Shown here in pieces: positions 8,044 through 16,845 of a DNA stretch of 40,895 nt. The notes beneath the pieces were generated by a model that was not told where the DNA came from, did not search any database, and saw only the letters and a list, made by a program, of their open reading frames with translations. The translations under genes and the position numbers were made by a program. Position 1 is the stretch's first letter, and each line of letters opens with the position of its first letter. The stretch covers positions 1 through 40,895 of the forward strand of contig JBASCW010000090.1 of NCBI GenBank assembly GCA_049651845.1, read 5' to 3'. Source of the DNA: RBG-16-66-20 sp049651845. GTDB lineage: Bacteria > Pseudomonadota > Gammaproteobacteria > Burkholderiales > SG8-39.

Positions 8044-10913
8044 TACTTCTTCCTTCTCTTGCGCCCGAGGCCCTGCACGGGCAGCACGAGATTGTCGGTC
8101 AGCGGCGCGAACGCGGCGTCGACCAGCGCCTTCTGCTGCTCGTTGTGCAGCTGCAGGTAGCCCGCCGCCGGCGAGGCCGACGAGGCACGCATCGCGTAGC
8201 CGAGCACCTGATCCGGCCGCATGTGGCGCAGGATGTAGTGCTGGATGCGGTGCCAGGCACCCTGATTGCCGGGCTCCTCCTGGCACCAGACCACTTCCAT
8301 CGCGCCCGCGTACATGTCGATCTGCGCCTGGAACTCGTCGTGCGGGAAAGGATAGAGCTGCGCAATGCGCACGATGGCCGTGTCCTTGATGCCCTTTTCC
8401 TTGCGCGCGGCCATCAGGTCGAAGAACACTTTGCCGCTGCACAGGACCAATCGCTTCACCTTTTCGGGCTTGACGCTCTCATCCCATTCGCCGTTGACCG
8501 CCCTGAACTTGCTCTCGGCGAATTCGGGCAGCGGCGACACCGACTCCTTGTGGCGCAGCAGGCTCTTGGGCGTGAAGATCACCAGCGGCTTGCGCCAGGG
8601 CCGGATCATCTGCCGGCGCAGCAGGAAGAACATCTGCACCGGCGTGGCCGGCACGCAGACCTGGATGTTGTAGTCGGCGCACAGCTGCAGGAAGCGCTCG
8701 GGCCTGCCCGAGGAGTGCTCGGGGCCCTGCCCTTCGTAGCCGTGCGGCAGCATCATCACCATGCCGCAGATGCGGCCCCATTTCACCTCGCCCGCGGCGA
8801 TGAACTGGTCGATCACCACCTGCGCGCCGTTGACGAAGTCGCCGAACTGCGCTTCCCAGACCACGAGCTCGTTCGGTTCGGAGGTCGAGTAGCCGTATTC
8901 GAAGCCGAGCACCGCCTCTTCCGACAGCACCGAGTCGATGACCACGAAGTCGCCCTGGTTGGGGGCGATGTGCGCCAGCGGGATGTAGCTGCCCGAGTCC
9001 CACTTCTCTCGGTTCTGGTCGTGCAGCACGGCGTGGCGGTGGAAGAAGGTGCCGCGCCCGCAGTCCTGGCCCGAAATGCGCACCGAGTAGCCGTCCTTGA
9101 GGAGCGACGCATAGGCGAGGTTCTCGGCCATGCCCCAGTCCACGGGCAGCTTGCCCTGCCCCATGAGGCGCCGGTCGGCGATGATCTTCTCGACGCGCGG
9201 ATGCAGCTTGAAGTTCGGCGGGATCGCCGTGAGCCGCTCGGCGAGCATCTGCAGGTCGGCAAGCGGCAGCGTGGTGTCGTCATTCTCGTTCCACTTGGTG
9301 CCCTTGTACTTCGACCAGTCGACGGCGAACGGCGGCTTGAAGTTGGCCAGGATGGTCTTGTTGGTGTGGTAGCCGCCGTCCATCGCCTGGCGGTAGGTCG
9401 CCACCAGCTTGTCGGCCTCGTCGGCGGCGATCACCCCCTGCGCGGCCAGGCGCTCCGCGTACAGCTTGCGGGTGCCCGGGTGCGCATTGATGATCTTGTA
9501 CATCAGCGGCTGCGTGACCATCGGCTCGTCCTGCTCGTTGTGGCCGAGCTTGCGGAAGCAGATCAGGTCCACCACCACGTCCTTCTTGAACTTCTGGCGG
9601 TAGTCCATGGCGATCTCGATCGCCATCACCGCCGCTTCGGGGTCGTCCGCGTTGACGTGGAAGATCGGCGCCTCGATCATCTTCATGACGTCCGTGCAGT
9701 ACAGCGTGCTCCGGCTGTCGCGCGGATCCGAGGTGGTGAAGCCGATCTGGTTGTTGACCACGATGTGCACCGTGCCGCCGGTGCCGTAGCCGCGCGTCTG
9801 CGCGAGATTGAGCGTCTCCATCACCACGCCCTGGCCGGCCACCGCCGCGTCGCCGTGGATCAGCACCGGCAGCACCTGATCGCCGCCGCGGTCCTTGCGC
9901 CGGTGCTGGCGCGCGCGCACCGAGCCCTCGACCACAGGATTGACGATCTCCAGGTGCGAGGGATTGAACGCGAGCGTCAGGTGCGTCGGCCCACCCGGTG
10001 TGTTGATGTCGGACGAGAATCCCTGGTGGTACTTGACGTCGCCCGCCTGCAGCGCGTGGTCGTGCTTGCCCTCGAACTCGCCGAACAGGTCCTTCGGCAT
10101 CTTGCCAAGCGTGTTGACGAGCACGTTCAGGCGGCCGCGGTGCGCCATGCCGATCACCAGCTCCTGCACGCCGGCGGCGCCCGCGCGCTGCAGCAGGTTG
10201 TCGAGCACCGGAATCAGCGTGTCGCCGCCTTCGAGCGAGAAGCGCTTCTGGCCGACGTAGCGCGTGTGCAGGTAGCGCTCGAGCCCCTCGGCGGCCGTGA
10301 GCCGCTCGAGGATGTGCTTCTTGTAGTCCGGCGCGAACGAAGGCTTCGAGCGGATCGGCTCGAGGCGCTCCTGGATCCAGCGCTTCTCGACGCGGCTCGA
10401 GAGGTACATGTACTCCACCCCGAGCGTGCCGCAGTAGGTCTCCTGCAGGCCGCGGATGATGTCGCGCAGCGGCGCCTGCTCGGACGGGCCGATGAACGAG
10501 CCGGTGTTGAACACCGTGTCCATGTCGGCCTCGGTCAGGTCGTAGTAGCCGGGCTCGAGCTCGGCGATGTGCGGCTTCTGCTGGCGCTTGAGCGGATCGA
10601 GGTCGGCGAGCAGGCAGCCGCGAAAGCGATACTCGGCGACCAGCTGGATCACCGACACCTGCTTGCGGTCGAGCGCAGCGTCCGGCGCAGCGCGCTGCAG
10701 TCCCGTTCTTGCCTTTGATGCAAAGGATTCGACCACTGGCGCGTGCGCCATGTCCTTGGCCGCGCCGCCAGGCAGCACCTGCAGCTTGTCGAAGTAGGCG
10801 CGCCACTCCTCGGGCACCGAGGACGCGTCCGCGAGGTACCTCTCATACAGTTCCTCGACGAAAGGCGCGTTGCCGCCGAACAGGTGGGAGTTGTCGAGAA
10901 ACTGCTTCATCAT
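8043..10913 (-). CDS. sucA: 2-oxoglutarate dehydrogenase E1 component
   Basis: Thiamine-diphosphate-dependent E1 of 956 residues, the usual length for this subunit. It decarboxylates 2-oxoglutarate and passes the succinyl group to the lipoyl arm of SucB. The N-terminal recruiting segment (FLDNSHLFGGNAPFVEELYERY) is present, as is the ThDP-binding motif from GDAAVAGQG to VNNQIGFTT near residue 380. The transketolase-like region (GQDCGRGTFFHRHAVLHDQ, then EEAVLGFEYGYS) and the C-terminal segment CQEEPGNQGAW also fit. Two ATG codons are adjacent at 10913 and 10910; GGGGAG upstream allows either. It is 18 nt downstream of gltA. Confidence 0.97.
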   Translation of the reverse strand: MMKQFLDNSHLFGGNAPFVEELYERYLADASSVPEEWRAYFDKLQVLPGGAAKDMAHAPVVESFASKARTGLQRAAPDAALDRKQVSVIQLVAEYRFRGCLLADLDPLKRQQKPHIAELEPGYYDLTEADMDTVFNTGSFIGPSEQAPLRDIIRGLQETYCGTLGVEYMYLSSRVEKRWIQERLEPIRSKPSFAPDYKKHILERLTAAEGLERYLHTRYVGQKRFSLEGGDTLIPVLDNLLQRAGAAGVQELVIGMAHRGRLNVLVNTLGKMPKDLFGEFEGKHDHALQAGDVKYHQGFSSDINTPGGPTHLTLAFNPSHLEIVNPVVEGSVRARQHRRKDRGGDQVLPVLIHGDAAVAGQGVVMETLNLAQTRGYGTGGTVHIVVNNQIGFTTSDPRDSRSTLYCTDVMKMIEAPIFHVNADDPEAAVMAIEIAMDYRQKFKKDVVVDLICFRKLGHNEQDEPMVTQPLMYKIINAHPGTRKLYAERLAAQGVIAADEADKLVATYRQAMDGGYHTNKTILANFKPPFAVDWSKYKGTKWNENDDTTLPLADLQMLAERLTAIPPNFKLHPRVEKIIADRRLMGQGKLPVDWGMAENLAYASLLKDGYSVRISGQDCGRGTFFHRHAVLHDQNREKWDSGSYIPLAHIAPNQGDFVVIDSVLSEEAVLGFEYGYSTSEPNELVVWEAQFGDFVNGAQVVIDQFIAAGEVKWGRICGMVMMLPHGYEGQGPEHSSGRPERFLQLCADYNIQVCVPATPVQMFFLLRRQMIRPWRKPLVIFTPKSLLRHKESVSPLPEFAESKFRAVNGEWDESVKPEKVKRLVLCSGKVFFDLMAARKEKGIKDTAIVRIAQLYPFPHDEFQAQIDMYAGAMEVVWCQEEPGNQGAWHRIQHYILRHMRPDQVLGYAMRASSASPAAGYLQLHNEQQKALVDAAFAPLTDNLVLPVQGLGRKRRKK

Positions 10914-10931
10914 GGCGCGCTGCTCCCCTTG

Positions 10932-12224
10932 CTACCGCTGTCCGATCGTTTTCACCTCGCGGCGCGTCGTGCCCTTGTAGAGCTGGCGCGGCCGGCCGAT
11001 CTTGTACTCCGGGTCGGAGATCATTTCCTGCCACTGCGCGATCCAGCCCACCGTGCGCGCGAGCGAGAAGATGCAGGTGAACATCGCCACCGGAATGCCG
11101 AGCGCGCGCTGCACGATGCCGGAGTAGAAATCGACGTTCGGGTACAGCTTGCGGCTGACGAAATAATCGTCCTCCAGCGCCACCTTTTCCAACGCGAGTG
11201 CCAGCTTGAACAGGCGGTCGTTGTGCAGGCCGAGCTCGTTGAGCACCTCGTGGCAGGTCTCGCGCATCAGCTTGGCGCGCGGGTCGTGGTTCTTGTAGAC
11301 GCGGTGGCCGAAACCCATCAGGCGCACGCCCGAGTTCTTGTCCTTCACCTTCTTGATGAACTCGCCGATCTTCGAGGCGTCGCCGATCTCCTCGAGCATC
11401 TCCAGGCAGGCCTCGTTCGCCCCGCCGTGCGCCGGCCCCCACAGGCAGGCGATGCCCGCCGCGATGCAGGCGTAGGGATTGGCGCCGGAGGAGCCCGACA
11501 GGCGCACCGTCGAGGTGGAGGCGTTCTGCTCGTGGTCGGCGTGCAGGATGAAGATGCGGTCCAGGGCCCGCACCAGCACCTCGTTGACCTTGTACTCCTC
11601 GGTCGGCACGCCGAACATCATGCGCATGAAGTTCGCCGTATAGGACAGGTCGTTCCTCGGGTACATGAACGGCTGGCCGATCGAGTACTTGTACGACATC
11701 GCCACGATGGTGGGCATCTTGGCGATCAGCCGGAACGCGCAGATCGAGCGGTGCTCCGCGTTGTTGATGTCGAGCGCGTCGTGGTAGAAGGCCGACAGCG
11801 CGCCCACCACGCCGACCATCACCGCCATCGGGTGCGCGTCGCGGCGGAACCCCTGGTACAGGCGCGCCAGCTGCTCGTGCACCATGGTGTGGTGCGTGAC
11901 GGTGCCGACGAAGTCCTGCTTCTGCCGGACATTCGGCAGCTCGCCGTAGAGCAGCAGGTAGCAGGTCTCGAGGAAGTCGCAGTGCTGCGCCAACTGCTCG
12001 ATCGGGTAGCCGCGGTACAGCAGCACGCCGGCGTCGCCGTCGATGTAGGTAATCGCCGAATTGCAGCTCGCCGTGGAGAGGAACCCCGGGTCGTAGGTGA
12101 ACACGCCGGACTTGCCGTAAAGCGTCCGGATGTCCACCACGTCGGGGCCGATGGTCCCCGACATCATCGGGAAATCGAGCGTCTTGCCGCCGGGCAGGGT
12201 CAGGGTCGCGTTCTTATCCGCCAT
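10932..12224 (-). CDS. gltA: Type II citrate synthase
   Basis: Citrate synthase of 430 residues that condenses acetyl-CoA with oxaloacetate. Length and sequence match the hexameric type II enzymes of Gram-negative bacteria, many of which are inhibited by NADH. Active-site landmarks are HADHEQNASTSTVR, GPAHGGANEACLEML, MGFGHRVYKNHDPRAKLM and the C-terminal RPRQLYKG. The ATG at 12224 has GAGAGG about 6 nt upstream. Upstream in-frame sequence is not conserved and overlaps sdhE. It lies between sdhE and sucA, the standard betaproteobacterial order. It should not be confused with the shorter PrpC encoded on the other strand. Confidence 0.97.
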   Translation of the reverse strand: MADKNATLTLPGGKTLDFPMMSGTIGPDVVDIRTLYGKSGVFTYDPGFLSTASCNSAITYIDGDAGVLLYRGYPIEQLAQHCDFLETCYLLLYGELPNVRQKQDFVGTVTHHTMVHEQLARLYQGFRRDAHPMAVMVGVVGALSAFYHDALDINNAEHRSICAFRLIAKMPTIVAMSYKYSIGQPFMYPRNDLSYTANFMRMMFGVPTEEYKVNEVLVRALDRIFILHADHEQNASTSTVRLSGSSGANPYACIAAGIACLWGPAHGGANEACLEMLEEIGDASKIGEFIKKVKDKNSGVRLMGFGHRVYKNHDPRAKLMRETCHEVLNELGLHNDRLFKLALALEKVALEDDYFVSRKLYPNVDFYSGIVQRALGIPVAMFTCIFSLARTVGWIAQWQEMISDPEYKIGRPRQLYKGTTRREVKTIGQR

Positions 12225-12244
12225 TTGCTTTCCTCTCCAAGTCG

Positions 12245-12478
12245 CTACGGCGCGGCGCGCAGGCGCGCCACGATCCCTCCAAACCTCGCATCGTAATCGT
12301 CCCGGCGCCCGCTGACGATATCCCAGAGGTCGTTGTCGGGAAGATCGAGAAGCGCGTCCAGGGCCTCGCCTTCCTGGTCCGAGAACGGCCTTTCGAAAAA
12401 ACCCTGCAAAACCAAGTCCAATTCCAGCAGGCCGCGCCGGCACTTCCACTGCAGCCGGTTCCGGGCCAGGGCGTCCAT
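12245..12478 (-). CDS. sdhE: Succinate dehydrogenase assembly factor SdhE
   Basis: A 77-residue protein of the SdhE/YgfY (Sdh5, DUF339) family. Members bind SdhA and promote covalent attachment of FAD, and the sdhA here carries the corresponding acceptor histidine. The hallmark RGxxE appears as CRRGLLELD at residues 13-21, and the acidic helical region FSDQEGEALDALLDLPDNDLWDIVSG is typical. It starts 20 nt after the sdhB stop and ends 20 nt before gltA. Confidence 0.93.
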   Translation of the reverse strand: MDALARNRLQWKCRRGLLELDLVLQGFFERPFSDQEGEALDALLDLPDNDLWDIVSGRRDDYDARFGGIVARLRAAP

Positions 12479-12498
12479 CACTTGTCTTCGGCTCCGCC

Positions 12499-13194
12499 TC
12501 AGACTGCGCGGCGGACCATCAATTCCTTGATCTTGCCGATCGCCCGCGTCGGGTTGAGGTTCTTCGGGCAGACGTCCACGCAGTTCATGATGCTGTGGCA
12601 GCGGAACAGCCGGTACGGGTCCTCGAGGTTGTCCAGGCGCGCGCTGGTCTCCTGGTCGCGGGTGTCGGCGATGAAGCGGTAGGCCTGCAGCAGGCCCGCC
12701 GGGCCGACGAACTTGTCCGGGTTCCACCAGAACGACGGGCAGGAGGTCGAGCAGCAGGCGCACAGGATGCACTCGTAGAGTCCGTTGAGCTCCTCGCGCT
12801 CCGCAGGCGACTGCAGGCGCTCGCGCTCGGGCGGCGCGTCGTGGTTGATCACGAAGGGCCGGATCGAGTGGTACTGCTTGAAGAACTGCGTCATGTCCAC
12901 GATCAGGTCGCGGATCACCGGCAGTCCGGGCAGCGGCCGCAGCGTGACGTGCTCGGGCAGGTCGGCGATCTTGGTGATGCAGGCGAGGCCGTTCTTGCCG
13001 TTGATGTTCATCGCGTCCGACCCGCACACCCCCTCGCGGCAGGAGCGGCGGAACGCGAACGAGTCGTCCATGTCCTTCACGCGCACCAGCGCGTCGAGCA
13101 GCATGTTGTCCGCCTGCTCGAGCTGGACGTCGTAGTCCTTCATGTATGGCTTCTGGTCCTTGTCCGGGTCGTAGCGATAGATGGATAGTTTCAT
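12499..13194 (-). CDS. sdhB: Succinate dehydrogenase iron-sulfur subunit
   Basis: Iron-sulfur electron-transfer subunit of complex II, 231 residues. The [2Fe-2S] ligands are C52, C57, D60 and C72 in CREGVCGSD...GLAC. The [4Fe-4S] motif CILCACCSTSCP lies at residues 142-153, and the [3Fe-4S] motif is CHSIMNCVDVCPK near residue 195. The Asp in the third [2Fe-2S] position is as in E. coli. The start ATG shares one base with the sdhA stop (TGATG). The longer frame upstream is an sdhA shadow. Confidence 0.97.
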   Translation of the reverse strand: MKLSIYRYDPDKDQKPYMKDYDVQLEQADNMLLDALVRVKDMDDSFAFRRSCREGVCGSDAMNINGKNGLACITKIADLPEHVTLRPLPGLPVIRDLIVDMTQFFKQYHSIRPFVINHDAPPERERLQSPAEREELNGLYECILCACCSTSCPSFWWNPDKFVGPAGLLQAYRFIADTRDQETSARLDNLEDPYRLFRCHSIMNCVDVCPKNLNPTRAIGKIKELMVRRAV

Positions 13195-14975
13195 CAGTAG
13201 GTCCGCACCTTGGGCTCGAAGGTTGCCACGGTCATCGGCTTCAGGTGCACCGGCTTGTAGGCGAGCCGGTTGCCTTCCTTGTACCAGAGCGTGTGCTTCA
13301 TCCAGTTCTTGTCGTCGCGCTCGGGAAAATCCGCGCGCGCCTGCGCGCCACGGCTCTCCTTGCGCGCCTCGGCCGAGACGATCGTCGCCAGCGCCGTCTC
13401 GATCAGGTTGTCGAGCTCCAGCGCCTCGACGCGCGCGGTGTTGAAGACCTTGGACTTGTCCGCGATGAAGACCCGGCCTGCGCGTTCCGCGATTTCCTTG
13501 ACCTTCCTGACCCCGAGGACCAGATCTTCCGGGAAGCGGAACACACCGCAGCGGGCCTGCATCGTCCTGCGCAGGTCGGTTAGCACGTCCACCACACGCT
13601 CGCCGGCCGCGTTGGCGTCCAGGCGCGAAAGGCGCGCGCGCGTGTTGTCGCCCGAGTCCTTCGGCAGCGAGCGGTGCGGGCTGGGCAGCGCCTTGATGTC
13701 CTTGATCACTTGCTCGCCGGCGGCCTTGCCGAACACCACGAGATCCAGCAGCGAGTTGGTGCCGAGGCGGTTGGCGCCATGCACCGACACGCAGGAGCAT
13801 TCGCCGACCGCATAGAAGCCAGGCACGATGCTCTCCAGGTTGTTGCCCTCGGGCGCCACCACGTGGCCGGTGTACCTGGTCGGGATGCCGCCCATCTGGT
13901 AATGCACCGTGGGCACCACCGGTATCGGGTGGCGGATCGGGTCGGCGTTGGCGAACTTGATCGAGATCTCGCGGATGCCCGGCAGCCGGTGCATGATGTC
14001 TTCGGGCTTGAGGTGGCTGAGCTTGAGCAGCACGTGGTCCTTGTGCGGACCGCAGCCGCGCCCCTCCTTGATCTCGGTGGTCATCGCGCGCGACACCACG
14101 TCGCGGCTGGCGAGGTCCTTGGCGTTCGGCGCGTAGCGCTCCATGAAGCGCTCGCCGTCCTTGTTGACGAGGAAGCCGCCCTCGCCGCGCACGCCCTCGG
14201 TGATCAGCACGCCCGCGCCGTAGACCCCGGTCGGGTGGAACTGCCAGAACTCCATGTCCTCGAGCGGCAGACCCGCGCGCGCGACCATGCCCAGGCCGTC
14301 GCCGGTGTTGATGAAGGCGTTGGTGCTCGCGTAGAAGATGCGCCCGGCGCCGCCCGTGGCGAACAGCGTCGCCTTCGCCTGCAGGATGGAGACCTCACCC
14401 GTCTCCATCTCGAGCGCGGTGACGCCGAGCACCGCGCCGTCCTGCGGGTCGCGGATGATGTCCAGCGCCATCCACTCCACGAAGAACTGCGTGTTCGAGC
14501 GCACGTTCTGCTGGTACAGGGTATGGAGCATGGCGTGGCCGGTGCGGTCGGCCGCCGCGCAGGCGCGCATCGCCATTTTCGCGCTGCCGTAGTTCTGCGT
14601 GTGGCCGCCGAACGGGCGCTGGTAGATCTTGCCGTTCTCCAGGCGGTCGAACGGCATGCCCATGTGCTCGAGCTCGACCACTACCTCGGTCGCGCGCCGG
14701 CACATGTACTCGATCGCGTCCTGGTCGCCGAGGTAGTCCGACCCCTTCACGGTGTCGTACATGTGCCAGTGCCAGTTGTCCTCGGTGGAATTCGCGAGCG
14801 GCGCGGCGATGCCGCCCTGCGCCGCCACCGTGTGCGAGCGCGTAGGAAACACTTTCGAGAGCACCGCCACCTTGAGATCGGCGCGCGCGAGCTCGAGCGC
14901 CGCGCGCATGCCCGAGCCGCCCGCGCCCACCACGATCGCGTCGAACCTGCGGACCGGGAGATTTCCTTGCGTCAT
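13194..14975 (-). CDS. sdhA: Succinate dehydrogenase flavoprotein subunit
   Basis: Catalytic flavoprotein of complex II, 593 residues. It oxidises succinate to fumarate, including the succinate released by PrpB in the methylcitrate cycle. The FAD-binding GAGGSGMRAALELA starts near residue 17 and the covalent FAD-attachment histidine is H48 in SHTVAAQGG. The substrate-site segments QFHPTGVYGAGVLITEGVRGEGG and HGANRLGTNSLLDLVVFG are intact. Its start overlaps the sdhD stop by 4 nt. Confidence 0.97.
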   Translation of the reverse strand: MTQGNLPVRRFDAIVVGAGGSGMRAALELARADLKVAVLSKVFPTRSHTVAAQGGIAAPLANSTEDNWHWHMYDTVKGSDYLGDQDAIEYMCRRATEVVVELEHMGMPFDRLENGKIYQRPFGGHTQNYGSAKMAMRACAAADRTGHAMLHTLYQQNVRSNTQFFVEWMALDIIRDPQDGAVLGVTALEMETGEVSILQAKATLFATGGAGRIFYASTNAFINTGDGLGMVARAGLPLEDMEFWQFHPTGVYGAGVLITEGVRGEGGFLVNKDGERFMERYAPNAKDLASRDVVSRAMTTEIKEGRGCGPHKDHVLLKLSHLKPEDIMHRLPGIREISIKFANADPIRHPIPVVPTVHYQMGGIPTRYTGHVVAPEGNNLESIVPGFYAVGECSCVSVHGANRLGTNSLLDLVVFGKAAGEQVIKDIKALPSPHRSLPKDSGDNTRARLSRLDANAAGERVVDVLTDLRRTMQARCGVFRFPEDLVLGVRKVKEIAERAGRVFIADKSKVFNTARVEALELDNLIETALATIVSAEARKESRGAQARADFPERDDKNWMKHTLWYKEGNRLAYKPVHLKPMTVATFEPKVRTY

Positions 14976-15316
14976 CGCCAGAGGATCTGCACCGTCCAGC
15001 CGATGTACGCGGCGATCGTCAGCAGCGCGCCGACCTGCAGTCCGAGGCGCAGCCCGTCGGGCTTGATGTAGTCCATGAGGATGTCGCGCATCCCGACCCA
15101 GGCGTGCCAGGCGAGGCTCGCGGCGAACAGCAGCGTCGCCACGCGCATCCAGCCCTGCGCGAACAGGTCGCGCCAGACCGCATAGGAAATATTCTTGTTC
15201 GCAAGCAGGACGACGACGGCGATGACCGAGTAGACGGCCATGATCGCCGCGGTGATGCGCTGCGCGAGCCAGTCGCGCAACCCGTAATGCGCGCCGGTGA
15301 CGACGCGCTGGGTCAC
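14972..15316 (-). CDS. sdhD: Succinate dehydrogenase membrane anchor subunit
   Basis: A 114-residue membrane anchor of complex II with three hydrophobic helices (about 20-40, 58-78 and 90-110). The conserved haem/quinone region HAWVGMRDILMDYIKP is present, with the haem-ligand candidate His near residue 70 and the Asp-Tyr pair used in quinone binding. The N-terminal GLRDWLAQRITA segment is typical. It starts 34 nt after sdhC ends and overlaps sdhA by 4 nt. Confidence 0.94.
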   Translation of the reverse strand: MTQRVVTGAHYGLRDWLAQRITAAIMAVYSVIAVVVLLANKNISYAVWRDLFAQGWMRVATLLFAASLAWHAWVGMRDILMDYIKPDGLRLGLQVGALLTIAAYIGWTVQILWR

Positions 15317-15350
15317 CGGTGGTCTCCCGGGTTGTCCCGGTCGCTGCCGC

Positions 15351-15764
15351 TCACCACAGCTTCCACCCCAGCAGCGCGGTCAGCGGCAGGCTGACGGCAT
15401 AGACCAGCCAGGCCGACAGCCGCGCGGCGCCCTTCTCGACGCCCCGGTCCAGGTCAAGGAACAGGTAGCGGATGCCGGCGCAGAAATGGTGGCAGTAGGC
15501 CCAGATCAGCGCGAGCAGCGCGAGCTTCACGGGCCACAGGCCGGCGTAATGCTTGATCTTCTCGAACGCGGCTTCCGAGGACAGGCTGCGGTCCAGCATC
15601 CACAGCAGCCAGACCAGCGCCACGAACAGCAGCGCGCCGCTGATCCGGTGCAGGATCGACACCCAGCCCATGACGGGCAGCCGGATTTCGAACATCAGCG
15701 CTCGCAGGTTGAGATACTTCGGCCGGCGCTTCCTGGCCGGCGACTTGAGCGCTGCGTCGGACAT
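15351..15764 (-). CDS. sdhC: Succinate dehydrogenase cytochrome b556 subunit
   Basis: Haem-binding membrane anchor of complex II, 137 residues with three transmembrane helices. The signature SILHRISGALLF near residues 36-47 and CHHFCAGIRYLFLDLDRG near residues 89-106 contain the quinone-site Ser/Arg and the haem-ligand His. The basic N-terminal extension (KSPARKRRPKYLNLR) is cytoplasmic. It is the first leftward gene. A clear TATAAT lies only about 9 nt before the ATG at 15764 and there is no good Shine-Dalgarno, so the transcript may have an extremely short leader. Confidence 0.95.
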   Translation of the reverse strand: MSDAALKSPARKRRPKYLNLRALMFEIRLPVMGWVSILHRISGALLFVALVWLLWMLDRSLSSEAAFEKIKHYAGLWPVKLALLALIWAYCHHFCAGIRYLFLDLDRGVEKGAARLSAWLVYAVSLPLTALLGWKLW

Positions 15765-15843
15765 GTCCCGGGCATTATATCGCTGCGGCGGTGCGGTAGA
15801 ATCGAAATTCCCGTTTCGAGCCGTACACTCTCCGGAGTTCTCC
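15765..15843. promoter_or_regulatory. Divergent sdhC / mdh control region
   Basis: This 79-bp gap drives both long operons. For sdhC, TATAAT is on the minus strand at 15779-15774 with no convincing -35. For mdh, TAGAAT at 15797-15802 is a possible -10, and a GGAG ribosome site at 15834-15837 sits 6 nt before the mdh ATG. The two putative -10 boxes lie within 25 bp of each other, so one bound regulator or one polymerase would influence both directions. No regulator gene sits next to it. The promoter calls are by eye. Confidence 0.55.
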
Positions 15844-16836
15844 ATGTCCAAAGCCCCCATCCGAGTCGCTGTCACCGGCGCCGCGGGCCAGATCGGCTAC
15901 GCGATTCTGTTTCGCATCGCCAGCGGCGAAATGCTCGGCAAGGATCAGCCGGTGAGCCTGCAGCTGCTCGAGATCCCGGACGAAAAGGCCCAGAAAGCGC
16001 TCAAGGGCGTGATGATGGAGCTCGACGACTGCGCCTTCCCGCTGCTGCACGGCATGGTGCCGACCGCCGATCCGATGGTCGCGTTCAAGGACGCGAGCGT
16101 GGCGCTGCTGGTGGGCGCGCGGCCGCGCGGCCCCGGCATGGAGCGCAAGGACCTGCTCGAGGCCAACGGCAAGATCTTCGGGCCGCAGGGCCAGGCGCTG
16201 GACAAGGTGGCCGATCGGAACGTCAAAGTGCTCGTCGTCGGCAACCCGGCCAATACCAACTGCCTGATCGCGATGAAGAACGCACCCAGCCTGAAGCCCA
16301 CGCAGTTCACTGCGATGATGCGCCTGGACCACAATCGCGCGACGTCGCAGGTGGCGCACAAGGTGGGCGTAGAGGTCTCGAAGATCCGCAAGATGACCGT
16401 CTGGGGCAACCACTCGGCGACGCAGTACCCGGACCTGTTCCAGGCCGAGGCGGACGGCAAGAAAGTCTGGCCGAGGATCAACGACCAGGCCTGGCTCGAG
16501 AGCACCTTCATCCCGACGGTGCAGAAGCGCGGCGCCGCGATCATCGAAGCGCGCGGCCTCTCGTCGGCGGCGAGCGCCGCGAATGCGGCGATCGACCACG
16601 TGCGCGACTGGTCGCTCGGCACGCGCGACGGCGACTGGATCTCGATGGGCATTCCGTCCGACGGCAGCTACGGCATCCCCGAGGGCGTGCTCTACGGCTA
16701 CCCGGTGACCTGCAAGGGCGGCAAGTACGAGATCGTCAAGGGCATCGAAGTGAGCGAATTCGGCCGCAAGCGCATGGACGCAACCCTGAAGGAGCTGCAC
16801 GAAGAGCGCGACGGCGTAAAGCATCTCTTGGGGTGA
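15844..16836 (+). CDS. mdh: Malate dehydrogenase
   Basis: NAD-dependent malate dehydrogenase of 330 residues. It is of the longer, cytosolic-like type with the N-terminal GAAGQIGYAILFRIASG nucleotide-binding loop at about 10-26. Catalytic elements are GARPRGPGMERKDLL (mobile loop arginines), VVGNPANTNC, LDHNRATSQVA (Asp and Arg) and VWGNHSATQYPDL (catalytic His). It regenerates oxaloacetate for GltA and PrpC. The ATG at 15844 has GGAG 6 nt upstream; the longer frame runs into sdhC. It is the first rightward gene, with prpB 9 nt downstream. Confidence 0.97.
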   Translation: MSKAPIRVAVTGAAGQIGYAILFRIASGEMLGKDQPVSLQLLEIPDEKAQKALKGVMMELDDCAFPLLHGMVPTADPMVAFKDASVALLVGARPRGPGMERKDLLEANGKIFGPQGQALDKVADRNVKVLVVGNPANTNCLIAMKNAPSLKPTQFTAMMRLDHNRATSQVAHKVGVEVSKIRKMTVWGNHSATQYPDLFQAEADGKKVWPRINDQAWLESTFIPTVQKRGAAIIEARGLSSAASAANAAIDHVRDWSLGTRDGDWISMGIPSDGSYGIPEGVLYGYPVTCKGGKYEIVKGIEVSEFGRKRMDATLKELHEERDGVKHLLG

Positions 16837-16845
16837 TTCGAATTC

